A stretch of DNA of 11,472 bases from Thermoplasmata archaeon M9B1D (GTDB lineage: Archaea; Thermoplasmatota; E2; DHVEG-1), in contig MUGC01000021.1 of NCBI GenBank assembly GCA_002900535.1, forward strand, positions 1-11,472, read 5' to 3'. Below are positions 1-7,229 of the stretch, in pieces. The position numbers were made by a program, and so were the translations under genes. A model generated the notes under the pieces. That model searched no databases, was not told the DNA's origin, and saw nothing but the letters and a program-made list of their open reading frames with translations. Each line of letters opens with the position of its first letter. Position 1 is the first letter of the stretch.

Positions 1-7
1 TTAGTTA

Positions 8-19
8 TTAGGTGGAGGT
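8..19 (+). promoter_or_regulatory. Strong Shine-Dalgarno site of the first secreted protein
   Basis: The sequence TTAGGTGGAGGT ends 6 bases before a GTG codon at 26. GGAGGT is complementary to the pyrimidine-rich 3' end of archaeal 16S rRNA. The spacing decides the GTG start, because no ATG lies at a suitable distance. The identical 12-mer occurs before the gene at 1800. Confidence 0.8.
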
Positions 20-25
20 ATTAAA

Positions 26-1678
26 GTGAAAAAAATAAAAAAACATATTTTTTTGGCAATAACATTTGTAATTGTAGGGCTATTGATTGCAAGTACGGTG
101 AGTATTCCAGCGTTTAGAATAGATAAAAATGAAAACAATTTAAATATTAAATTAGTGCAAAATGAGTTAAGAACTGAGACTTTAAAATGTAGAAGCTTTA
201 ATGACCGATTAACTGTCGTTCCACAAACTACTGCGATTCCTGAATTTCAATATGAAGGAGACCAGTTATCTCCTGCTTTTGATATTGGTGAAACGGGCGC
301 TTTTATGGCAGCATACCGTGATTCAGAAGTTGATAATATATATTGGACTTACACAAATGAAAACGCTGTCTATTATAGTATAGAGGAAGGTGGTGATTAT
401 CCCTCAGTTAAACTATGGGATGGAACAAGATTCTTTGGTACGTTTGTTCCAAGTCCTTATGATAGCTATGGAGGTGTCGTTTATCTTTTTGAAACTACAG
501 ATCCAACAGATTGGGATAACCAGTACAGTCTCGTTGGTTGGGATTGGTCAGATTTACCAGATTATCCTGGAGAACTTTTGTGGCATGATATTATAGATAT
601 AGAAATTGCTTGTGATAACTCTAAAGAAAACTGGGAATGGGGTTATATTTCATTTGTTGGAGATACAAATTATGGAGATGGAGTAACAGAAGGACCGTTT
701 ATAACATATCCAACTTCTGAAGATGGTTATGCAACGATTTCATGGTATATAGGCCTTGATGGATGTGCTCATACAGATAATGTAATCGATCACGTGTCAT
801 ACAAAGCATATGCTGTTTATGATTTTTTAGACCCAGAAGATGATACATGGAAGATTGTAATTCGTCTAGATTATTATGATAACTGGGATAGAGATGGTAC
901 TGCATATGTTTATACTGAAGATACTGACATGCAGTACCCAGCGGTTGCGGCAAATGATGGAGATCTTTTGGTAGTTATGGAATCAGATGATGGCGGAGAT
1001 AAAGATATAATATGTTTCTATGGAACAAAACTTGAAACTTTAGCTGATAGTGTTGTAGTGCACACAAGTGATGATGAAAGATACCCTGATATTTCTCATC
1101 TTACTGGAGATACGTATCTTTGTACTTTCACAAAGAATGGAAACATGTGTGCTGTAATTACTGAAGATGCAGGACAAACATGGGGCGAGCCGTTTCAAAT
1201 AAATGACAACGATAATGTTGTTATTTCTGGATATAAATATTCGGATCTATCATCAAATGGTTTACAAGCAATGTGGCAAGAACAGGGTTACGATAGTGAT
1301 ATATGGTATGGATCTGCAACTGGAAGTGAACCACCACAGGCACCATCAATTAGTGGACCATCGAGTGGAAAACCTAATAAAGAATATGATTTTACTTTTA
1401 CCGCTACTGATCCTGAGAGTGAACAAGTATACTATTATGTTGACTGGGGTGATGGAACAAATAGCGGTTGGGATGGACCATATAGTTCAGGGGGATCAGC
1501 AATGCTTTCTCATACGTGGACTGAGAAAGAAAAATTTACAATAACAGCAAAAGCAAAAGACGCAATTGGAAACATTGGGCCAGAATCGATATTTTCATTT
1601 AGCACACCAAGAAACAAGGGAATTTTCTATGACTTTATAGCAAGGTTCCCCATACTCAGCTATCTCTTAGGTTTGTAA
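26..1678 (+). CDS. Secreted beta-propeller protein with Asp-box and C-terminal PKD-like domain
   Basis: This 550-residue protein is probably exported and acts outside the cell. Residues 1-30 form a typical signal peptide: lysines at 2-6, then a hydrophobic stretch to about 28. Residues about 60-433 are rich in aromatic and acidic beta strands. One copy of the BNR/Asp-box pattern, TEDAGQTW, lies at 379-386, so a sialidase-like beta-propeller fold is likely; no enzymatic residues could be assigned. Residues about 436-525 form a PKD-like Ig domain with DWGDGT at 473-478. The protein ends with PRNK (528-531) and a 19-residue hydrophobic tail finishing in LLGL, a pattern echoed in the protein at 5608. 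The start is GTG, chosen for its strong ribosome site 6 bases upstream. It is the first of three consecutive genes for exported proteins. It could bind or degrade glycans or proteins, but function is unassigned; the export and PKD calls are firm. Confidence 0.75.
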   Translation: MKKIKKHIFLAITFVIVGLLIASTVSIPAFRIDKNENNLNIKLVQNELRTETLKCRSFNDRLTVVPQTTAIPEFQYEGDQLSPAFDIGETGAFMAAYRDSEVDNIYWTYTNENAVYYSIEEGGDYPSVKLWDGTRFFGTFVPSPYDSYGGVVYLFETTDPTDWDNQYSLVGWDWSDLPDYPGELLWHDIIDIEIACDNSKENWEWGYISFVGDTNYGDGVTEGPFITYPTSEDGYATISWYIGLDGCAHTDNVIDHVSYKAYAVYDFLDPEDDTWKIVIRLDYYDNWDRDGTAYVYTEDTDMQYPAVAANDGDLLVVMESDDGGDKDIICFYGTKLETLADSVVVHTSDDERYPDISHLTGDTYLCTFTKNGNMCAVITEDAGQTWGEPFQINDNDNVVISGYKYSDLSSNGLQAMWQEQGYDSDIWYGSATGSEPPQAPSISGPSSGKPNKEYDFTFTATDPESEQVYYYVDWGDGTNSGWDGPYSSGGSAMLSHTWTEKEKFTITAKAKDAIGNIGPESIFSFSTPRNKGIFYDFIARFPILSYLLGL

Positions 1679-1689
1679 ATATCTAAAAT

Positions 1690-1722
1690 CTTATTTCTTT
1701 TATTTTATATTTTTATATTGTA
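1690..1722 (+). terminator. Oligo-T terminator after the propeller gene
   Basis: Several T runs (TTTCTTTTATTTTATATTTTTATATT) follow the stop codon at 1678 within about 40 bases, as in archaeal intrinsic termination. There is no GC-rich hairpin. Confidence 0.4.
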
Positions 1723-1743
1723 AATAGTAAAGAATCAAAAGGC

Positions 1744-1753
1744 TTATAAATTA
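1744..1753 (+). promoter_or_regulatory. Archaeal TATA box (TTATAAATTA) of the gingipain-like gene
   Basis: TTATAAATTA sits in the 121-base gap between two + strand genes, preceded by a purine-rich AAAAGGC that could serve as the TFB recognition element. A start about 25 bases downstream (near 1774) would give a leader of about 25 bases containing the ribosome site. This suggests the gene at 1800 is transcribed on its own. Confidence 0.55.
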
Positions 1754-1776
1754 ACAGTTGTTAAATATATTTGGTT

Positions 1777-1790
1777 TTAGGTGGAGGTGA
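1777..1790 (+). promoter_or_regulatory. Perfect Shine-Dalgarno site (GGAGGTGA) of the gingipain-like gene
   Basis: TTAGGTGGAGGTGA contains GGAGGTGA, fully complementary to the archaeal 16S 3' end (UCACCUCC). It lies about 9-11 bases before the ATG at 1800. The TTG at 1792 is out of frame and hits a stop at once, so ATG 1800 is the start. Confidence 0.8.
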
Positions 1791-1799
1791 ATTGAAATT

Positions 1800-4700
1800 A
1801 TGAATTCAAAAATTGGTAAAATTGGAGCAATTGTTTTAACAATTTTTCTATTTGGTAGTATGGTTACACTACCAATAAGTGGTGCGATTTCAGAAAAAAA
1901 TAATGAATTAATAGAATTGATAGATGATTTTTGGGAAAATAATAATCCTCAAGCAGAAAACACAGATGAAAGAGCTTGGCTTGATGATTACTTTAGAACC
2001 GATGAATCAAACCTGAATCTTGCGTCTGATCAAAATGATATGGGATTTTATAATGATGCAGGTGATCAAATTACCAGGTCTATATATATTTATGTTGGTG
2101 AACCAACTGATGCAGCACCTGGTAGAACTCGTGTTGGATATCTAGATCCTAACGGTGGTGATGACGATGATTTCTATAGATTCCCCGTGTGTAACGGACA
2201 AAAAATTAGTTATACTTTTAGCACAAGTCAGGGTTATAGCTGTGAAATTTTAGATAAAAGCGGTAATCCAGTTGCAAATGGTGCCACAGTAACTGTAACA
2301 GACTGGTTTTTTGCACATGTTTATACCAATTCCGGTGGAGATCTTGGAGAATATAACCTAGATATAGCCTTAACCGGACAAAATGATGCAGGAACAGGAA
2401 CTGACGCAGGAGATGATATAGGTCAGGCAATAAGTATAACTCCAGGAACTTATGAAGGATATATGGATAAGGATGATTGGGAAGACTGGTATAGTTTTTC
2501 TGTTAATTCTGGTCAGGGTATTTTTGTAAGTGTCGAAGAATTTGATAAAAGATACGCCGATTTTGATATTCATTTGTATAATCCTTTGGGTGAGCATGTA
2601 CTTTCTGCGATGTATTATGGTGCAGATAAAGTATACACAGGCTCATATGAAGCAGATAAAAGACTACAATATCCTGCTGATATGACTGGTACTTGGAAGA
2701 TAAAAATTGATATGTTCCCTGGGTGGGATACAAGTAAATGGCCTGATGATTACTTTTTGTATGGTTCAGGTCCTTATGAGCTTGGATTAGAAATTGGTGG
2801 TACAGCACAGTCACCGCCTGATCCAGTCCCTCAACCTGATATTACACCAAAAGCTCAGACGTTTAAAATTACAAATGATGCAAATAGTAATAGCGATGAA
2901 TATGCTTTTTTAGCAGCTGTTCCTTCTGCTATTTATAAACAAGGGGGCGAACAGTACGTATCTCCAATTGTTTATATGGATGATGACAGTGTAACTTCTT
3001 GGTTTGGGACTGCACAGGATACAACAGATTATCTTTTAGATGATTGGGATGCTTATCTTAGTAGACATGGAATGACTGCTGTTGAATACGAGGTAGATAG
3101 TGATCCAATTATAGCTGCAGCAGATATAGCTACAACATGTTGGGATTATTCTGATACAGCGGTTCTTGCAATGGATGGAAGTGAAATTGTTGATGATGAA
3201 ACAACTAACATTGATAAGGATGCAACATTGAAGGTTGTAACAGATAAGACTATTTTAACTCCAGGGGATAGCAAATTCCAAGATTTTCCTTCAGAAAATT
3301 CTTATCAGATGTGGGTTGGAAAAAACTGGGGAGCAATGACTATTTATGCATATGGTTCTGATTGCCCAGAAATTGGTCTTATTACAACAAAATATGAGAT
3401 AGGAGCCTACGAAGACTGGCCTCATCCATATGATTCACCCGGAGATAACACAAACATATATTTCCCGATAGCATTACCAGGATTATACTGGCCTTATCTT
3501 GAAGCATCAACTGGTTTTGACACATTTGAAATAACAAAATACTCAGGTGATAGATACAAAATACCTATAACAAATACGGATACAAGTATCGAAGTAACAG
3601 TTACAACTGATTCTGATAGCTATCTAGAAGTGTTTTTAGTAGACCCTCAGGGAAGTATTAGAAGACCCAATATTCCAATGTGGAATGGAGGGCCTATAAA
3701 CCCGATACATATATGGAATGGGGATCATCATAACGGTTTTGAGGATTGGAGACGATGGGAACCTGAATATAGTAAAGAACACAAAGTCGAAATTAATTAT
3801 CCTTCAGAGGGGAAATGGACAGTTATTGTAGCACCACACTACCCATATGGTCAAGAAAAAACAAGTGATTCAATACCTTATCATATAAACGCTGTAGTTC
3901 GTGAACATAGCTCTCAGAGAGTTGATGCAGGTCTTTCTGCTGCAAATGGTGCAGTAATAGCATCACAAATACATGCTCCATTACTCTATGTAACAGAAGA
4001 CTCTGTACCAGTTGAAACACAGAATGCTTTGGATAAACTGGGTGTTAAAAACATTATGTTTATCAACATAAATGATGTGAGTAAAGCACAACCAAAGGGA
4101 ACAGTAAATGAAATTAATACAATGAAACAAGTTATTGCTAAAACACAGGCTTTAACGAAAGAAAATCCTGTAAAAACCTCAACAGACACAGGGAATATTA
4201 TAACGGTTACATCATTTGGATCAGAGGATGGATTTTTTGCTCCAGCAGGATATATTGCAGCGTACCATGGAAGTAATGTTATAAACATTGGTGAAGCTCC
4301 CGAGGCATATAATCTTATAGACAAAGGAACGGCCTGGAGAGATTATGGTGGCGGATGGTATCATGGGATACGGGCACAAGGTCATCTAGCAAAAATGGAT
4401 GAACCTATAGATATTATTCAAATCATCAAAAACTTCATTAATAATAAAGAATTCCCACCACTTGGAATAGATCAACATCTTAGATGGTGGGGCGGAGCTC
4501 ATGATGCAATATATGAATGGGTAGACGACCTTGGTTTAACAGGACCAGGAAAAGAAGTTTATCTCTTTGTATCACCAAGAAATACAGATATACGCCACCC
4601 AGTAATTCGAGTCATGTCAGGAATAGGATCTTATGCAGGGCAATTTCCATTTGATACACCGGGTCTTGATGCAGCTTTGATGAGTCGTGATGTGCTTTAT

Positions 4701-5546
4701 CCAGCAATTATCTATGCAAATCCTGGTAGAGATATTACTACTGCTCAACTTATGAACTATCCAGATGGATGGACATGGAGAACAAATGATGGTGAAACAC
4801 ATACAGTTTACTCTACCCGTGAAACAAAAGAATCATTTTCTTCACATGGCAGATTTTTCGAGGGACATGTAATCTGGGATAACTGGCTTGATAGAATGAA
4901 CGAAGGTGTATCTTTAAATTATTACTCTGGACATGGAACAGGGGGATCAGGAATATCAGAACAATACAAAAATGTGGCAGAGCAATTCCCAGATGCGGAA
5001 CTAAGACATGAAGAATTGTATGATTTTGACTGGTGGGATGCATGGCGTGGATACATGTACGATGATGCAACAACAGGTTGTGTTCGAGATGGTGGATTTA
5101 CTTGGTATAACGCAAAAGAACCAAATCTTTATGATATTATTCACTTTAAATGGGTAGATCAACTATTCCAAAATCTACACAGTGAAATTGATCTATGGAT
5201 GAGTTGTACAACAGGGCAAAACTTTGGACCAGAAATTTATCTAGAACATGGTTCTGCTTTATGGTATGGAAATGCTGGAACGGGTTTATGTCCACAGGAA
5301 GACCTTTTAGATGACCAGTGGATAAGTGCAATGATGGTGGAAGGACTCTCCATTGGAGATGCGTTTTCAACTTATGCATGGTTACATCAACGTGACTTTA
5401 CAGCAAAACAAGTAGACTCCAGTATTTACAATGCAGCATTATATGGTACATCATCACTTACTGTTACTAATGTACAGGTAATATATGGTGATCCAACTCT
5501 TACATGTTACAGCCCAGAATGGATTGAGCCAATACCCTTACCATAA
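1800..5546 (+). CDS. Secreted gingipain-like (peptidase C25-like) multidomain protein
   Basis: This 1248-residue exported protein is probably a clan CD cysteine peptidase. A signal peptide spans residues 1-30, with likely cleavage near PISGA. Residues about 92-190 and 193-335 resemble PPC (pre-peptidase C-terminal) beta-sandwich domains, and about 590-702 is a third beta-rich segment. Residues about 709-765 resemble a cell-wall-binding repeat 2 domain, a Rossmann-like unit with the pattern APLLYVTEDSVPVET followed by LGVKNIMF; 802-835 and 347-470 may be related units. The C-terminal 400 residues look C25-like. YSGHG carries candidate catalytic His1045, WMSCTTG carries candidate nucleophile Cys1136, and a late YGDPTL (1229-1234) matches the GDP motif that closes gingipain catalytic domains. 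The 91-residue His-Cys spacing is much longer than in gingipains. There is no C-terminal anchor, so it is probably released or held by the wall-binding-like units. Proteolysis is inferred, and loss of activity cannot be excluded. Confidence 0.72.
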   Translation: MNSKIGKIGAIVLTIFLFGSMVTLPISGAISEKNNELIELIDDFWENNNPQAENTDERAWLDDYFRTDESNLNLASDQNDMGFYNDAGDQITRSIYIYVGEPTDAAPGRTRVGYLDPNGGDDDDFYRFPVCNGQKISYTFSTSQGYSCEILDKSGNPVANGATVTVTDWFFAHVYTNSGGDLGEYNLDIALTGQNDAGTGTDAGDDIGQAISITPGTYEGYMDKDDWEDWYSFSVNSGQGIFVSVEEFDKRYADFDIHLYNPLGEHVLSAMYYGADKVYTGSYEADKRLQYPADMTGTWKIKIDMFPGWDTSKWPDDYFLYGSGPYELGLEIGGTAQSPPDPVPQPDITPKAQTFKITNDANSNSDEYAFLAAVPSAIYKQGGEQYVSPIVYMDDDSVTSWFGTAQDTTDYLLDDWDAYLSRHGMTAVEYEVDSDPIIAAADIATTCWDYSDTAVLAMDGSEIVDDETTNIDKDATLKVVTDKTILTPGDSKFQDFPSENSYQMWVGKNWGAMTIYAYGSDCPEIGLITTKYEIGAYEDWPHPYDSPGDNTNIYFPIALPGLYWPYLEASTGFDTFEITKYSGDRYKIPITNTDTSIEVTVTTDSDSYLEVFLVDPQGSIRRPNIPMWNGGPINPIHIWNGDHHNGFEDWRRWEPEYSKEHKVEINYPSEGKWTVIVAPHYPYGQEKTSDSIPYHINAVVREHSSQRVDAGLSAANGAVIASQIHAPLLYVTEDSVPVETQNALDKLGVKNIMFININDVSKAQPKGTVNEINTMKQVIAKTQALTKENPVKTSTDTGNIITVTSFGSEDGFFAPAGYIAAYHGSNVINIGEAPEAYNLIDKGTAWRDYGGGWYHGIRAQGHLAKMDEPIDIIQIIKNFINNKEFPPLGIDQHLRWWGGAHDAIYEWVDDLGLTGPGKEVYLFVSPRNTDIRHPVIRVMSGIGSYAGQFPFDTPGLDAALMSRDVLYPAIIYANPGRDITTAQLMNYPDGWTWRTNDGETHTVYSTRETKESFSSHGRFFEGHVIWDNWLDRMNEGVSLNYYSGHGTGGSGISEQYKNVAEQFPDAELRHEELYDFDWWDAWRGYMYDDATTGCVRDGGFTWYNAKEPNLYDIIHFKWVDQLFQNLHSEIDLWMSCTTGQNFGPEIYLEHGSALWYGNAGTGLCPQEDLLDDQWISAMMVEGLSIGDAFSTYAWLHQRDFTAKQVDSSIYNAALYGTSSLTVTNVQVIYGDPTLTCYSPEWIEPIPLP

Positions 5547-5569
5547 ACCTCTTTCTTTTATTTATAGTA
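5547..5569 (+). promoter_or_regulatory. T-rich terminator overlapping a TATA-like promoter (TTTATAGTA)
   Basis: CTCTTTCTTTTA directly follows the stop codon at 5546 and could end transcription. TTTATAGTA at 5561-5569 lies where a TATA box would give a leader of about 18 bases for the ATG at 5608. Only 61 bases separate the two genes, so readthrough as an operon is also possible. Confidence 0.4.
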
Positions 5570-5607
5570 AAAATTAAACCCTGTAAACAAGGGGGTTAGA
5601 AGAGCAT

Positions 5608-6786
5608 ATGCATAAAAAAATAGTTATATTAGTATTTTGTATGATGCTTTTATCACCTGTTTTTGTTGCAGGCCAGAAACAATTAGTTCAAGATAATACT
5701 AATACAAATTATTTTGATGACACTCCTAACTGGCAAAATGAAAATATCTGGAGATACGACATATTTTATGAGGGAGAACTTGGAGAATCAATGACTTATT
5801 CTTTCTCATTTGAGAATCTAGAATTTACTGTAAACGAAACTGAAGGTTCAACCTATACCATAAATATAGAAGGGGAGGTGACTGGATCACTTAATTTATA
5901 TGATATACAATTAATTTCAGGTACACTTAAAGATACAACAATTGCTGGAACATTAACTGTTTCCAAATCAAATATTGGAATTAGCCAAGTAGATGCACAC
6001 ATTGAGGGAAAAATCGCAGTGGTAGGAATACCTATTAAAACTTTTACTATGAATATTGATGTGACAGTTGACCCACCTTATTACGCTGTTAGTTTTCCAA
6101 TCAGTATTGGTAAAAAATGGACTATACCTATTTCTAACGTAGATGGAACAGTTAACATTTCACTTCTTGAAAATCCAATAAATATAGATGACATCGTTGG
6201 TGGAGACAATGCTGAATGTACAGGTATGGAATCTATCAGTACTGCTGCTGGAACTTTCGACTCATATAAAATAATTACAGATGGAGATACAGAAGAAATT
6301 TACTATGCATCAGATGCAGGAAATATAGTCAAAGCATTTGGAGATATTAGCAACTTAGTCGAAATAGAACTTAAATATACAAATTTTGGCCTTAACCCCG
6401 AGGCACCTAATAAACCAAGTAAACCCAATGGACCTGCATCTGGTAAACCTGGAACAATGTATAACTATTCATCTTCAACAACTGATGATGAGGGTGATCA
6501 AATATACTATCTTTTTGATTGGGGTGATGGAACAGATTCAGGATGGAAAGGACCTTTTCTATCAGGTACTGTTTGTGAAGCTTCAAAGAAATGGAACAGC
6601 AGGGGAACATATCAAATTAAGGTAAAAGCAAAAGACATTGAAGGTCATGAAAGCCGTTGGTCTGATACACTTAGTGTCACTATGCCAAAATCTAAAAATA
6701 TTGTTAATTCTTTATTTCAGAAATTTCTTGAGAATAATCATTTCATTTTTAGTTTGTTAAATAAACTATATATTGAAACCAATTAA
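5608..6786 (+). CDS. Secreted protein: beta-rich domain plus PKD-like domain and hydrophobic tail
   Basis: The protein has 392 residues. A signal peptide covers residues 1-23 (hydrophobic core ILVFCMMLLSPVFVA). Residues about 40-260 form a long beta-rich domain of hydroxylated and aliphatic strands. Its late AGTFDSYK (214-221), followed by EIYYASDAG and IVK, resembles the closing pattern of DUF3108/TapB-like domains, where AGTF-x-x-Y precedes YY and G-x-VK; this family link is tentative. Residues about 265-355 are a PKD-like domain with DWGDGT at 304-309 and KVKAKD near its end. The C-terminus reads MPKSK and then a hydrophobic tail of about 29 residues, parallel to the PRNK tail of the protein at 26. 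ATG 5608 is chosen because the signal peptide begins there; the ribosome site is weak (GGGGGTTAGAAGAG). Role unknown; extracellular substrate or ligand binding is plausible from the company it keeps. Confidence 0.7.
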   Translation: MHKKIVILVFCMMLLSPVFVAGQKQLVQDNTNTNYFDDTPNWQNENIWRYDIFYEGELGESMTYSFSFENLEFTVNETEGSTYTINIEGEVTGSLNLYDIQLISGTLKDTTIAGTLTVSKSNIGISQVDAHIEGKIAVVGIPIKTFTMNIDVTVDPPYYAVSFPISIGKKWTIPISNVDGTVNISLLENPINIDDIVGGDNAECTGMESISTAAGTFDSYKIITDGDTEEIYYASDAGNIVKAFGDISNLVEIELKYTNFGLNPEAPNKPSKPNGPASGKPGTMYNYSSSTTDDEGDQIYYLFDWGDGTDSGWKGPFLSGTVCEASKKWNSRGTYQIKVKAKDIEGHESRWSDTLSVTMPKSKNIVNSLFQKFLENNHFIFSLLNKLYIETN

Positions 6787-6787
6787 C

Positions 6788-6805
6788 TTTTTTTTCATTT
6801 TCTTA
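6788..6805 (+). terminator. Oligo-T terminator
   Basis: A run of eight T is followed by CATTTTCTT immediately after the stop codon at 6786, consistent with archaeal oligo-T termination. No stem-loop is seen. Confidence 0.55.
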
Positions 6806-6814
6806 AAAAAATAG

Positions 6815-6828
6815 ATATTATTATATGC
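6815..6828 (+). promoter_or_regulatory. Candidate TATA box of the small membrane protein gene
   Basis: ATATTATTATATGC lies about 50-60 bases before ATG 6876. A start about 25 bases downstream would give a leader of about 25 bases carrying TAGGAGAT (6858-6865), a good ribosome site. Confidence 0.4.
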
Positions 6829-6875
6829 TAGCTATTTGTTGAAAGAAATAAAACTAATAGGAGATAGAAAAGAAA

Positions 6876-7133
6876 ATGGTAACTATAAAAGAGGTAAAGA
6901 GTACTATAGCGGTATCAATAGCAGCGGCCTTTGGATTTATAATCGCTTTAATCTGGAGAGACATTATTATTGGTCTACTGAACTGGAGTGGATTAAGTGT
7001 TAGCGATTTCTACAACGCTGAAGATCCTGTTATTGCAGCAATAATAGCAATTGTTGTAGCAGTAATTATAACAATAATTTGTGTAGTTGGTATTCTTTAT
7101 ATAACAAAATGGGGCGGAGCAGAAAAGAAATAA
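6876..7133 (+). CDS. Small two-helix membrane protein, DUF5654-like
   Basis: This 85-residue protein has two predicted membrane helices. Residues about 10-34 include AAAFGFIIALIWRD and residues about 52-76 are an almost pure I/V/A stretch; the tail KWGGAEKK is charged. The A-F-G-F-x-x-A-L-x-W-R-D signature in the first helix is what I associate with DUF5654, an archaeal family of small membrane proteins of unknown function. The length and two-helix layout also fit. The ribosome site AGGAGAT is 10 bases before ATG 6876. It stands alone, with a T-run terminator on each side, and is not obviously linked to its neighbours. Function is unknown. The membrane location is secure and the family name is from memory only. 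Confidence 0.65.
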   Translation: MVTIKEVKSTIAVSIAAAFGFIIALIWRDIIIGLLNWSGLSVSDFYNAEDPVIAAIIAIVVAVIITIICVVGILYITKWGGAEKK

Positions 7134-7138
7134 AATTG

Positions 7139-7168
7139 CTTTTCTCTTTTTTTTTTAATTTTCTTTTT
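7139..7168 (+). terminator. Strong oligo-T terminator
   Basis: TTTTCTC is followed by ten consecutive T and then TTTTCTTTTT, starting six bases after the stop at 7133. It should separate this transcript from asnA. Confidence 0.6.
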
Positions 7169-7220
7169 AAATCTTATGAATAAAGGTTAAATATAGAGTT
7201 TATATCCCTGATGAAAAGGA
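7163..7220 (+). promoter_or_regulatory. asnA promoter and leader region
   Basis: There are two TATA candidates: TTTTTAAATC (7163-7172), giving a leader of about 35 bases, and GGTTAAATATAG (7185-7196), giving a very short one. AAAAGGA at 7214-7220 is the ribosome site, 9 bases before ATG 7230. Which TATA is used cannot be decided by eye. Confidence 0.4.
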
Positions 7221-7229
7221 TTGATTGTT

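Noticed and set aside
1203..1544. Open frame of 113 codons in another + frame over the PKD-like domain
   Set aside because: It is a shifted reading of the real gene, where the DWGDGT domain is encoded; its composition (H, Q, M rich) is not protein-like.
1603..1678. LPXTG-type or PEF/PGF archaeosortase signal in the C-terminal tails
   Set aside because: No LPXTG, PGF or PEF motif and no basic cluster after the hydrophobic stretch; the tail is described instead as a possible new type.
2503..2814. Minus-strand open frame of 103 codons
   Set aside because: Opposite the PPC-like domain, with a His/Tyr/Gln-rich composition and no start signal.
3986..4324. Open frame of 112 codons on the minus strand inside the gingipain-like gene
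   Set aside because: It lies wholly opposite a convincing multidomain protein, has no ribosome site and shows no recognisable domain.
5577..5597. Inverted repeat AACCC...GGGTT before the gene at 5608, possible hairpin over the ribosome site
   Set aside because: The stem is only five base pairs with an 11-base loop; too weak to call a riboswitch or operator.
7221..7229. TTG at 7221 as the asnA start
   Set aside because: It directly abuts the ribosome site AAAAGGA, leaving no spacer, while ATG 7230 has a proper 9-base spacing.
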